Shown here one piece after another: positions 7,873-15,823 of a stretch of 64,000 nucleotides of DNA. The stretch is taken from assembly GCA_030156255.1 (NCBI GenBank), contig JASGMV010000009.1:1-64000 (forward strand), in the 5' to 3' direction. Source of the DNA: Desulfovibrionales bacterium (lineage in GTDB: Bacteria; Desulfobacterota; Desulfovibrionia; Desulfovibrionales; Desulfovibrionaceae). Under the pieces are notes generated by a model. The model had not been told where the DNA came from, made no database searches, and worked only from the letters and a program-made list of their open reading frames with translations. Both the position numbers and the translations under genes were made by a program. Positions within the stretch are counted from its first letter, which is position 1; each line of letters starts with the position of its first letter.

Positions 7873-9876
7873 ATGAAACAGACGCAACGATCTCACAGGG
7901 CCATGGACAAGGCGAACAAGCTTCTCTACGACTATTACGACCGCTCCATCGAACAAGATGGGCGGGATGAAGCGGCGCGAAAGCTGCGCCAAGTGGTCGT
8001 GCTCGGTGTGCACATCCTGCTGGAGACGCCCGAAGCGGCGCATTCTCCCAAAGTGCGCCGCGTCTTCGAGCATGTGCAGGGAGGTCGGGAGGAAGACTTC
8101 GCCGAACACATGGCCGTCCTCGTTCAGGACACGCACAAGGCGTTTGAGAAAAAATTCATCGCCGGCGTCAAGCTTTCCCAACAGGAGATCATCCTTCCTT
8201 TCCTGTCGGACGTGGATATCCCCAACACCAGACAAAACGTGAGCCGCTGGCGCAATTTTCTGGACCGCATCAGCCCCCGCAACCGGTTGGGCCAGGACCC
8301 TGTGACCCGTATCGCCGGGCGCATCCCCTACCGCAACGGCGTCTGGTTGTCCGACCTTGTTTTCCAAGCGGGCGCCGAGCCCTGTCCGCCGCCGGAAATC
8401 CACACCATCCACGGAGAACTCGTCTGCTCGGCCAAACGGCACCGTATTGCGACGCCATTGACCATCGAAGGCGACCTGCACCTGCTCTTGGACATGCTCG
8501 GAATTTCCGAATCGCCGGTCAAACAGCTCAAGGGCGCGCTGCACATCAACGCGCCCGTCCGCAAGCACCTGAAATTCGCCGGCAACCTGCCGCTGGGACC
8601 GGAGACGCTCATGGCTTGGGGGCTTCGCCCGGGAGCCCAACTCGTGCTCGGCGACCACGGACGCTACGTGCTGCAAGCAAAACAGCACGAAGGCGACATC
8701 GTCCACACCCTGGCGGAAGTCCTGGACCCGGCATCCACCCGCCGGACCGTCAGCATGCGATATTTATGGGATAAGGGCGCCGCCGCCTGGCGGGAGCTCA
8801 GTTCGCAGCTGCCCATGGACACCCTCAACGCCGTGCGCGTGAAACTGAACAACCTCGCCCACGCGCTGGGTCTGGGGCCGGAGTTTCTGCGCGACCACAC
8901 GGACTCCATCCAGGAAAACATACGTAATCTTTTGATATTTTTCGATATATGTTTGGGCGTTTACACCAGGGGCCGAGGTTCGCCGCTTCGCGGGGGCGAC
9001 GAGCCCACCGTGGCGGCCATGGCCGACGCGCTCTCCGGATTGGCCCGTCTCTGCCAGGCGGACGCCCTGGAGGACGAGATGGCCGTACGCAAGCGCGTGG
9101 AAAAAATACATCGGCAATTGGACGCCATTTCCGAGGACCGGCTGCAGGAACTCAAGGACATTTTCCTGGAGCCCCTCCCGGCCATGAATTTGAAAAAAAT
9201 CCGCTGGGACCTCCAGTATCTCGGCAAACTTCTTACGGAGCAGTTGGAGTTGGAGGACGTCTTGACCTCGGCCGGCAAAACGCTTGTGTTCCTCAACAAC
9301 ACCTTCCTGTCCAAAGAGGCCAAGACCAAGGCGGCGCGGCTGATCGGCGGGCTGCGCAGGATTCTGCGCCAGATCGTGACCCCCGGGGAAGTGGATCCCA
9401 TGCTCATCGCCCTGCTCAAGGCCAGGGACGACAGCCTGCTCAAGGCCCTGCGGGCTTCCCACCCGGACGAGGAAAAGCATTTGGAGGAGCTCGCCGCCAA
9501 ACTCAACATCCTGGACATGCCCACCGCGCCGAAGATCGTCGAAAAATTCGACACCGCCCCTGAGGAAAGCGATTCGCCCGAAATGCTTGTGGACAAGGAC
9601 TTCCTGCATAAATGCAGGGAGTTCCATCGCGCCTCGCTGGACGAACTGTTTCGCTGGATCAAGGACGACGGCGAGCCCTATTACGATATGGAGCGGCTGC
9701 GCCAGGCGCTGCTGGTCAACATGGAGTCCTACGCGGCGGACAGCCTGCGCAAGGGGCTCAAGGAATTTGAAGGCCAGCGCCCCAGCGAAGTCGCCCGGAC
9801 CGTCTTCGACAGCCTGTCCCAGGTGGAGCCGATCATGGCCGCCTACAACCGCGTCATGGCCCGCACGACCGGCTGA
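7873..9876 (+). CDS. Uncharacterised 667-residue protein
   Basis: I do not recognise this protein. It is cytoplasmic by appearance: no signal peptide and no convincing membrane segment. It is rich in charged helices, with extended Leu/Glu/Lys/Arg stretches around residues 390-560 (for example ALEDEMAVRKRVEKIHRQL) that could form coiled coil. A middle region (about 150-300) looks more beta-rich. The start is uncertain: neither ATG at 7873 nor ATG at 7903 has a good Shine-Dalgarno, and the 275 bases upstream hold no other gene. Codon use matches its neighbours. The gene is isolated between a convergently placed lipoprotein gene and a decayed membrane-protein gene, so context gives no role. Confidence 0.75.
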   Translation: MKQTQRSHRAMDKANKLLYDYYDRSIEQDGRDEAARKLRQVVVLGVHILLETPEAAHSPKVRRVFEHVQGGREEDFAEHMAVLVQDTHKAFEKKFIAGVKLSQQEIILPFLSDVDIPNTRQNVSRWRNFLDRISPRNRLGQDPVTRIAGRIPYRNGVWLSDLVFQAGAEPCPPPEIHTIHGELVCSAKRHRIATPLTIEGDLHLLLDMLGISESPVKQLKGALHINAPVRKHLKFAGNLPLGPETLMAWGLRPGAQLVLGDHGRYVLQAKQHEGDIVHTLAEVLDPASTRRTVSMRYLWDKGAAAWRELSSQLPMDTLNAVRVKLNNLAHALGLGPEFLRDHTDSIQENIRNLLIFFDICLGVYTRGRGSPLRGGDEPTVAAMADALSGLARLCQADALEDEMAVRKRVEKIHRQLDAISEDRLQELKDIFLEPLPAMNLKKIRWDLQYLGKLLTEQLELEDVLTSAGKTLVFLNNTFLSKEAKTKAARLIGGLRRILRQIVTPGEVDPMLIALLKARDDSLLKALRASHPDEEKHLEELAAKLNILDMPTAPKIVEKFDTAPEESDSPEMLVDKDFLHKCREFHRASLDELFRWIKDDGEPYYDMERLRQALLVNMESYAADSLRKGLKEFEGQRPSEVARTVFDSLSQVEPIMAAYNRVMARTTG

Positions 9877-10008
9877 ACGCCAAACCGCTCCCTCGAAGCA
9901 ATTTCCGCTTGCCCATACGACGGAAGCCGCCCAGCTATCCAAACTATCGTCTCGAAAAAAGGCGTAACTGTATCCAAAAACGCCGCTTCGGCGCCCGCGT
10001 CCCGTGCC

Positions 10009-10330
10009 TTAAAAGGCCAGCGCCAGCCAGATGACCAAACCATGCAACAGCACGGCGATCAGAAAAAAGTTGAACATTTCGGCGCAGTCACGAATGTCGC
10101 TCAGGCGCATATCCAGCAGTTCCCTGGCGATGCTCGTCGCATAATTGGGACAAAGCCAGGTGCTCTACGCCAAGTACATGGCGTAGAGCACCTAGGTGTG
10201 CTCCGAAAAACTATCGTTTTGGAAAAACTGCGTCTCGTAAGCCCAGTCGATGAACTGCAAGCCGATATCGATGAACGACAAGTCGAAAACGATGATGAGC
10301 CAACGTCGCTTATACTTCGAAGAGGAGCAT
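10009..10330 (-). pseudogene. Decayed small membrane-protein gene
   Basis: Reading the minus strand from the ATG at 10330 (GGGAGG upstream) gives MLLF, then a frameshift is needed to enter KYKRRWLIIVFDLSF. That frame continues as sensible protein through IDIGLQFIDWAYETQFF. It is interrupted by two TAG codons eight codons apart, then resumes with NYATSIARELLDMRLSD, DIRDCAEMFNFFLIAVLLHG and VIWLALAF before a TAA at 10009-10011. At least one frameshift and two in-frame stops mark it as a broken gene of about 107 codons with two hydrophobic segments. The stops coincide with a perfect inverted repeat at 10158-10193. The original function is unknown. Confidence 0.6.
10158..10193. repeat. Perfect 14-base inverted repeat
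   Basis: The arms AGGTGCTCTACGCC and GGCGTAGAGCACCT are exact complements around an 8-base loop. The repeat sits inside the decayed gene and its arms create both in-frame TAG codons. It has no T-run and no flanking gene boundary, so it is not an obvious terminator. Palindrome creation by template switching in the broken gene is one explanation. Confidence 0.7.
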
Positions 10331-10367
10331 CACACCACAACCTCCCGCCGACCGCTCTGCTCGCCCG

Positions 10368-11774
10368 TTACGGCTGTCGCTTAAAATCCTCTTTGCGCAG
10401 CCCGTAGCGGGCCATCATTTTGTGCAGCTGCCGGGTGCTGATCCCCGCGGCCCGGGCCGTATGGTCGATCCGGCCCCGATGCTCCGCCAACACTTTGCGC
10501 AGGTAGGCGCGCTCCACCTCCTCCACGCATCGGGCGCGGGCTTCGGCCAAGGTCCAGTCCGCGTCGATGGAGAATCCGTCCGGAGTTTTCGCGGCGTCAA
10601 AGATGTCGGCGGGAAAGCTCTCGGGCGTCAACAGGTCCGAATTCTCCAGAATGACCGCGCGCTCCAGGAGATTCTCCAACTCGCGGACGTTGCCCGGCCA
10701 ATCGTAGCGCCGAAACGCCTCCAGCACCTCGGGGGCCAACCCCTCGAAGACGCCGTACCCCCGCGCCGCCAGCCGGTTCAGGATGGTCCGGCTGATGCTC
10801 TCCAGGTCCTCAGCGCGCTCCCGCAACGGCGGTATGCGGATGGGAAAGACGTTCAACCTATAATAGAGGTCCCGGCGAAAACGGCCTTCCCGGCAAGCGT
10901 CCTCCAGGTCTTCGTTCGTAGCCGCCAGCACCCGGACGTCCACGGCGATATCCGTTTCGCCGCCCACGCGCTGCATGACGCGGTCCTGCAGAACGCCCAG
11001 CAACTTGACCTGGGCCGCCGGGGGGATGGCCCCGACCTCGTCCAGCAGAATCGTCCCGCCCTGGGCGATCTCAAACTTGCCCAGCTTCCGGCGCGTCGCT
11101 CCGGTGAACGCCCCCTTCTCGTGGCCGAAGAGCTCGCTTTCCAGCAAATTCTCGGGCAAGGCCCCGCAGTTGACGCTGATGAAAGGTCCGCGCGACCTGT
11201 CGGAGCGCAAATGAATGACCCGGGCCAGGGCGGTCTTGCCGACGCCGGTCTCTCCCGTCAACAGCACCGTGGTCCGGGTGGGCGCCGCCCTCCGGGCCTT
11301 GTCGAACACGGCGGCCATGGCCGGAGAGCGGGTTCGCTCCGTCTCCTCCACCTCGCCGCGCCACGTCCCTTCGCGCCAGTAGGCCAGTTCTCCCCGCAGC
11401 CGTTGCTGATCTTTGACCACCTGGGCCACATGGTCCACCTCTTCGGCGGTCAAAGGCCAGGTCAGATAATCGCTGGCGCCGGACTGCACCGCGGCGACGC
11501 CCAAGGCCGTCATGTCCGCCGGGCACAGCGCGAAGACCGGCGTTGCGGGGCTTTGCTCGCCGCATCGCTTCAGAAAAGGCCCGAACCCTTCGGTCCCGCG
11601 CCCCGCCCCCGCAAGGCGCACGTCGATAAACGCCAGGTCGGGACGCTTCGCGCCCAAGGCGCTCAGAAAGGCCTCGGCGTTTCGCACGCTGGTCAGTTGA
11701 TAGTCGTGCGAAAAAAAACGATGGACAGCGGCCAAATCCCGGTCCACGTCGCTCGCCAACAAAAGGCTCCGCAT
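10368..11774 (-). CDS. NtrC-family sigma-54-dependent response regulator with atypical receiver
   Basis: The 468-residue product has an N-terminal receiver (1-120), an AAA+ domain (about 145-380) and a C-terminal Fis-type helix-turn-helix (about 425-460). The AAA+ part has Walker A GETGVGKT (174-181), the sigma-54 contact loop GAFTGA (221-226), Walker B GGTILLDEVG and the usual WPGNVRELENLLERAVIL region, so it should activate sigma-54 polymerase. The receiver keeps the phospho-acceptor Asp51 but has Trp106 where the conserved Lys normally sits (YLTWP rather than YLTKP). Its activation may therefore not follow ordinary phosphorylation. No cognate kinase is adjacent. The start at 11774 opens MRSLLLASDVDRD, as expected for a receiver. 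Confidence 0.9.
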   Translation of the reverse strand: MRSLLLASDVDRDLAAVHRFFSHDYQLTSVRNAEAFLSALGAKRPDLAFIDVRLAGAGRGTEGFGPFLKRCGEQSPATPVFALCPADMTALGVAAVQSGASDYLTWPLTAEEVDHVAQVVKDQQRLRGELAYWREGTWRGEVEETERTRSPAMAAVFDKARRAAPTRTTVLLTGETGVGKTALARVIHLRSDRSRGPFISVNCGALPENLLESELFGHEKGAFTGATRRKLGKFEIAQGGTILLDEVGAIPPAAQVKLLGVLQDRVMQRVGGETDIAVDVRVLAATNEDLEDACREGRFRRDLYYRLNVFPIRIPPLRERAEDLESISRTILNRLAARGYGVFEGLAPEVLEAFRRYDWPGNVRELENLLERAVILENSDLLTPESFPADIFDAAKTPDGFSIDADWTLAEARARCVEEVERAYLRKVLAEHRGRIDHTARAAGISTRQLHKMMARYGLRKEDFKRQP

Positions 11775-12114
11775 CTACCTGACTCCATTGACTTTTTCAA
11801 AAACGAATCTTCAGGAGGACGAGCATACGAAAAATATGGCGGCCTGTCATGCCCGCTCTTTCAATCAAACGACGCAACCCCCGGCAAGAACTGGAGATTC
11901 TGATTATTAAAAATCGGACTTTCGGGTTCCGATGCAAAGGCGTCCATCTTCCGGCTTCACAACGCGCCCGGATAAAAAACGGAACCCACGGTTCTTGTAT
12001 TCACAAACACTCTATTTGTAATACTTAATAAAATTAACAAGATAAGTTTGGACTATTCTTTGCTGAGGGGGTGGCCCTTGCTTCGAATGCATGTATCTTT
12101 TCAGGAGAGCAGCA
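11775..12114. other. Intergenic region, AT-rich before yitT-like gene
   Basis: This 340-base gap between divergent genes contains no convincing frame. From about 11990 to 12060 it is clearly AT-rich compared with its surroundings. A weak promoter TTGTAT-N16-TGTAAT (11995-12022, plus strand) overlaps a small inverted repeat ACAAA...TTTGT. It is the likely promoter and operator zone for the gene at 12115, and possibly for the regulator on the other strand. Confidence 0.35.
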
Positions 12115-13113
12115 ATGTCCGCTTCGGTTTCCCAGCAGCCCGCCAAAAGCGCCACGGCCTACCATCAGGCCGCTCTGCCCGCCCCCGGCCTCAGTCTGTC
12201 CGGCGGCGGACTGCCGGAATGGCTGGTTCCTTTCGACGCCGCGCGCAGCCAGCGCAGCCGGATGGGCGCCCTGACCCGCTCCACGGCGTGGAACCTGATG
12301 CTGCTCACCGTGGGGGCGGTCATTTACGCCCTGGCTCTGAACGCCATCGCCATCCCCCACGGACTCATCACCGGCGGAGCCTCGGGGCTCGGGCTGTTGT
12401 GCTACTATCTCTTCGGGGGACTCGACGCCCCGCAATGGGTGCTGCTGTTCAACCTGCCGCTCTATGTGGTGGGTTATGTTTTCGTCAGCCGCCGCTTCTT
12501 CTGGTACAGCCTGTACGGCATGGTCTGCACCATCGCGGCCATGCAGTGCATCCACTACACGGCGCCCATCCAGGACCCGTGGACCGCGGTGCTGACCTGC
12601 GGCGCTTTGATGGGCGTCGGCTGGGGCGTGGCGCTCAACTCCCTGGGCTCTCTGGGCGGATTCGACATCCTCGCCGTTCTGCTCCACCGCAAGTTCAACA
12701 TCTCCATGGGCGGCTTCAACATCGTTTCCACGGTGGGCATCTTCGCCGTCGGCCTGGCCTTTTGGGAGCATCAGGCCGTGTTGTACTCCCTGTTCGCCTT
12801 TTGCGCCGCCTCCATGGTCATGGAGCGCTGCCTCGGCCTGCTGAACCAGCGCAAGCTCGTGCTGGTCGTTTCGGATACGCCCGAAGCCATCGCCAAAGAG
12901 GCGTCGAGCCGCCTGCACATCGGTTGCACCATGCTCAACGGACAAAGCGCCTACACCGGCGATGCGCGAAAGGTGCTGCTCATCGCTATCCACACCATGA
13001 AGCTCAAGCAGTTGGAGGAGATCATCTACGATCTGGACCCGAACGCCTTCACCGTGACCCAATCCACTTTGAACGTGCTGGGTTCGAGGTTCTCAACCCC
13101 CAACGAAAACTGA
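12115..13113 (+). CDS. YitT-family membrane protein
   Basis: The 332-residue product has a roughly 70-residue polar N-terminus, five or six hydrophobic segments (from WNLMLLTVGAVIYALALNAI to VLYSLFAFCAASMVM), and a C-terminal cytoplasmic domain (about 250-330) of the DUF2179 type. The family landmarks are IPHGLITGGASGLGLL and LGSLGGFDILAVLLHRKF. I chose the ATG at 12115 because AGGAG lies 8 bases upstream; an ATG at 12091 has none. The biochemical function of YitT proteins is not established; a transporter or permease role is inferred from their topology. Confidence 0.85.
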   Translation: MSASVSQQPAKSATAYHQAALPAPGLSLSGGGLPEWLVPFDAARSQRSRMGALTRSTAWNLMLLTVGAVIYALALNAIAIPHGLITGGASGLGLLCYYLFGGLDAPQWVLLFNLPLYVVGYVFVSRRFFWYSLYGMVCTIAAMQCIHYTAPIQDPWTAVLTCGALMGVGWGVALNSLGSLGGFDILAVLLHRKFNISMGGFNIVSTVGIFAVGLAFWEHQAVLYSLFAFCAASMVMERCLGLLNQRKLVLVVSDTPEAIAKEASSRLHIGCTMLNGQSAYTGDARKVLLIAIHTMKLKQLEEIIYDLDPNAFTVTQSTLNVLGSRFSTPNEN

Positions 13114-13313
13114 CGACGTTTCTTTGCTGCGGAAAGGCCGAATTCTTGCACATTGGGTGCGCATGCAGGATTTGGCTTTTTCTTGCGCTTCGCATTCGGA
13201 CCTGATAGCCCATCCCTGCAACAGACATTTTTGTATGAGTCTTCAGGGGGGAAATCCCGTTTCCAAGGATTTTCCCTTGCATATCCCTCTGTGCAAACAA
13301 GCAGGAGTTCGCC

Positions 13314-13994
13314 ATGTTGCCTGTCGGCTCGCTGGTCAACGCCGGGGCCATCATCGTCGGGAGCGTCGTCGGTCTTTCGCTGCGCGACCGCTTCCCGGAG
13401 CGCATGCGCATCTTGATCTACCAGGCGCTCGGGTTGTGCGTGATGGTCATCGGACTGCAGATGGCCTTCAAGATGACCGAGCCGCTGCTCGTCATCTTCA
13501 GCCTGATTCTTGGCGGAATGTTCGGAGAAATCGTGCGGATCGACGCGCTGTTGGAGCGTTTGGCGCAACGCGTGAAAAAGCTCGCCAGGTCCTCGGACGG
13601 CTCCTTCACCGACGGGTTCGTCTCCGCATCGCTCATGTACTGCATCGGCTCCATGGCCATTATCGGAGCCTTTGACGAAGGACTGCGGGGCGATCCGAGC
13701 CTGCTTTTCACCAAGGCCATGCTCGACGGCTTCATTTCCATCCCCCTGGCCTCCACCATGGGCATTGGCGTGCTCTTCGCCTTCGCGCCGGTTCTCGTCT
13801 ATCAGGTCGGCCTGACCCTGCTGGCCGGCGCGCTCCAGCCCTTTTTCACGGACCAACTCATCGCCCAGATCACGGCGGTGGGGGGCGTGCTCATCATGGG
13901 CATCGCCTTCGACATGCTGGGGCTCTTGACCATCCGACTGTCCAATCTGCTGCCTTCGCTCCTGGCCGCCGTTCTGCTGAGCTTGCTGCTGTAG
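13314..13994 (+). CDS. DUF554-family membrane protein
   Basis: The 226-residue, very hydrophobic product matches the DUF554 (YdfK-like) pattern: N-terminal NAGAIIVGSVVGL, then IFSLILGGMFGE, FVSASLMYCIGSMAIIGA and a GI-rich C-terminal half with ITAVGGVLIMGIAFDML. About six or seven membrane segments can be drawn. CAGGAG precedes the ATG with good spacing. The function of the family is unknown. It follows the YitT gene by 200 bases, so a shared transcript is possible but not shown. Confidence 0.88.
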   Translation: MLPVGSLVNAGAIIVGSVVGLSLRDRFPERMRILIYQALGLCVMVIGLQMAFKMTEPLLVIFSLILGGMFGEIVRIDALLERLAQRVKKLARSSDGSFTDGFVSASLMYCIGSMAIIGAFDEGLRGDPSLLFTKAMLDGFISIPLASTMGIGVLFAFAPVLVYQVGLTLLAGALQPFFTDQLIAQITAVGGVLIMGIAFDMLGLLTIRLSNLLPSLLAAVLLSLLL

Positions 13995-14119
13995 GAAGTT
14001 TCTCCCTGAAACATTTTCCGCTTGCAGCGCCTGTTTAACGACGGACCCAAGCCAGCCCGCAAACATCTCACGCAAAGGTTGCCCGCCCCCTTGCCGAGCA
14101 CAGTCCGACGCTTTCAAAG

Positions 14120-14845
14120 TCAACCTGCTCTCGGCCGGGAAGTCTGCTCCAGGGCCAACAACAGGCCGTACAACAACGCGCAGCACAGGCAAACCGAAAC
14201 CAGCGATCCGAGCCGGATCGCCGCTTCAACCACGGGCATGGCGTGCGATGCGGCCTCGGCCAGCGCTTTTTGCACCGCAACCGCCGGCGCGGCCAGTGCG
14301 GCGGCGGCCGCGGCCGCATGCAGCCGCACGCCCAGGCTGACGCGCCCGATGCGAGGCCCGGCGGCGCCTATCACCAAAGCGTTGGTCATCTGCCCGGGAA
14401 ACGTCAGAAACACGGAAGCAGCGGCCGCAACATGCGCCAAAAGCTCCATTCGAACGCCGAAGCGCGCCAGCAGAACGTGGACCAATCCGCCGGCCAGCAG
14501 GGCGAGCAGAAACACGCACAGCAGATCGAAAAACATGCGCGCCCCGCGTGGACTGAACACGGCCAGCACGCCGCAGCCGCCCCATCGCCCGTCACCCGTG
14601 CGGCGAGCCCGCATTCCTAACAACACGGGCGGGATAAACGCCAAAAGCGCCACGGCCTGAACCAATGCGCCAAGCCCGACGCCGCTGAAACTCCGTACGG
14701 CCGCCGCGGCCAACATCTGGGTTACGGCGGCCGCCAAGGAGCATTTGAGGCAGCACGCAAGAATGGCGGCGAAGTCGTCGGCTACAGCCAAAACGGCCTG
14801 CAAAAGCAAGGAGGCGGCGCCCAGCGCCGGTGGTTGGCGAGGCAT
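14120..14845 (-). CDS. Uncharacterised integral membrane protein
   Basis: From the ATG at 14845 this frame gives 241 residues, with about six hydrophobic segments very rich in Ala, Leu and Val. Examples are LGALVQAVALLAFIPPVLLG, FDLLCVFLLALLAGGLVHVL and SLVSVCLCCALLYGLLLAL. I do not recognise a family. Its first 250 bases overlap the 3' part of the psiE frame in another phase. The membrane pattern makes this frame the more credible one in the overlap. It is probably translationally coupled to psiE. Confidence 0.55.
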   Translation of the reverse strand: MPRQPPALGAASLLLQAVLAVADDFAAILACCLKCSLAAAVTQMLAAAAVRSFSGVGLGALVQAVALLAFIPPVLLGMRARRTGDGRWGGCGVLAVFSPRGARMFFDLLCVFLLALLAGGLVHVLLARFGVRMELLAHVAAAASVFLTFPGQMTNALVIGAAGPRIGRVSLGVRLHAAAAAAALAAPAVAVQKALAEAASHAMPVVEAAIRLGSLVSVCLCCALLYGLLLALEQTSRPRAG

Positions 14846-15371
14846 GGTCCCATGATGGCGCAGTCGACCGGCCGAGGCAAGCCCCGCGGGAGCGGCCGCC
14901 GGCGGGCTGGGGGTCCGGCTCTTTTTCGGTCCTGCACTCCTCGGGCCGCCGCTCCTGGTCGTCCGCCGGCGAGAAGTGAACCGCCAGCGCGCGCACGAGG
15001 CCCAAAGCCAGGATGAGCACGCCAAAAGCCATGAGCAGCACCGCGTTCATCTGGTGGTTGAAAAGCGCCACGATGAGCTCCCGCAGTACGAAAACCAAGG
15101 CGGGCGTGATGAGCGCGTGCAGCCGGAAACGGTGGGTTTCGAAGTACTCCACAAAGCTGCGGAACAGTTCGATGATGACCAGAAAAGTCAGAATGTCGGT
15201 GATGACCCTGGTGAAGGCGGCGCCCATGGGTTCGCTGCCGAACAGCATCCGAGCGCCATATATGGTCTTGCAGAGTCCCAGAGCCATGACCACGATGATG
15301 TAAATGATCAGGACATCGACGAGAATCTGCATGGATTTACGAAAGATTACGATTGGCGCATACTTACTCAT
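14592..15371 (-). CDS. psiE: PsiE-family phosphate-starvation-inducible membrane protein
   Basis: The ATG at 15371 follows GGAGG by 10 bases and begins MSKYAPIVIFRKSM. Residues 1-135 form a typical PsiE protein: four hydrophobic segments, the LTFLVIIELFRSFVEYFE block and LRELIVALF. PsiE is induced by phosphate starvation in other bacteria, but its activity is unknown. The frame runs on to 259 residues, well past the usual family length. The last 110 or so residues are Arg/Gly/Ser-rich and lie out of phase over the next gene. That tail looks like a read-through shadow, so the original stop may have been lost by a frameshift near 14940. Confidence 0.7.
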   Translation of the reverse strand: MSKYAPIVIFRKSMQILVDVLIIYIIVVMALGLCKTIYGARMLFGSEPMGAAFTRVITDILTFLVIIELFRSFVEYFETHRFRLHALITPALVFVLRELIVALFNHQMNAVLLMAFGVLILALGLVRALAVHFSPADDQERRPEECRTEKEPDPQPAGGRSRGACLGRSTAPSWDHASPTTGAGRRLLAFAGRFGCSRRLRRHSCVLPQMLLGGRRNPDVGRGGRTEFQRRRAWRIGSGRGAFGVYPARVVRNAGSPHG

Positions 15372-15637
15372 ATATGAAAAGCCTCCGTACGTTTCTACCA
15401 AAGGCGGCTTGATTGCGTGTTGCCGTGGACGAAACGGCCTGTGGCGGGCTTTCGACAAAGGCACCTTGCCAGGACTCGGCAAGCTGGTCGTCACGTCCCG
15501 ATGACGAATCGCCGACAGGTTGTTAAGCAAACGCGTCCATCGAGCGCAGCCTAAGCCTTATATGGGGAAATGACGCATTATCGATATGAAGGATCGGAGC
15601 AAACAGAGTGGGCGTACGCGTCCTCGATAAACAAGAG

Positions 15638-15673
15638 AAGGCGTCCGGCCTGGGACGACAGGTCGGACGCCTT
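15638..15673 (-). terminator. Hairpin downstream of the SNF2 gene
   Basis: Arms AAGGCGTCCG and CGGACGCCTT, extended by CCTG/CAGG, form a stable stem with a 6-base loop. The minus-strand flank after it is moderately T-rich (CTCTTGTTTATC). It probably ends transcripts of the helicase gene that terminates at 15819. Elsewhere in 15372-15776 I see no gene. Confidence 0.5.
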
Positions 15674-15776
15674 TCGCTGCGTCTCAATAGAAAGAATCAA
15701 ACAGCAGGGCGCAGGAGCGCAGGGGAAGTCTCCTTGGCTAAGCGCCCGCGTCTGAAACCGCGTTCAAGGGCGCGAG

Positions 15777-15823
15777 TTAGAGCATATCACGCTAAAACTT
15801 TTTCCAAGTTGAACCGTTCTAAA
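15777..15823 (-). repeat. Dispersed hairpin element, copy 4 (ends only)
   Basis: Read on the minus strand this 47-base stretch starts TTAGAACGGTTCAACTTGG and ends TTAGCGTGATATGCTCTAA. It has both ends of the family seen at 4968, 44165 and 45151 but lacks the middle hairpins, like an internal deletion derivative. Its left end contains the TAG stop of the helicase gene (15819-15821). Confidence 0.65.

Noticed and set aside
11841-11907. Small frame of about 22-25 codons (MAACHARSFNQ) after an AGGAGG-like sequence
   Set aside because: The spacing to the AGGAGG is too long, the peptide is low in features and there is no conservation evidence.
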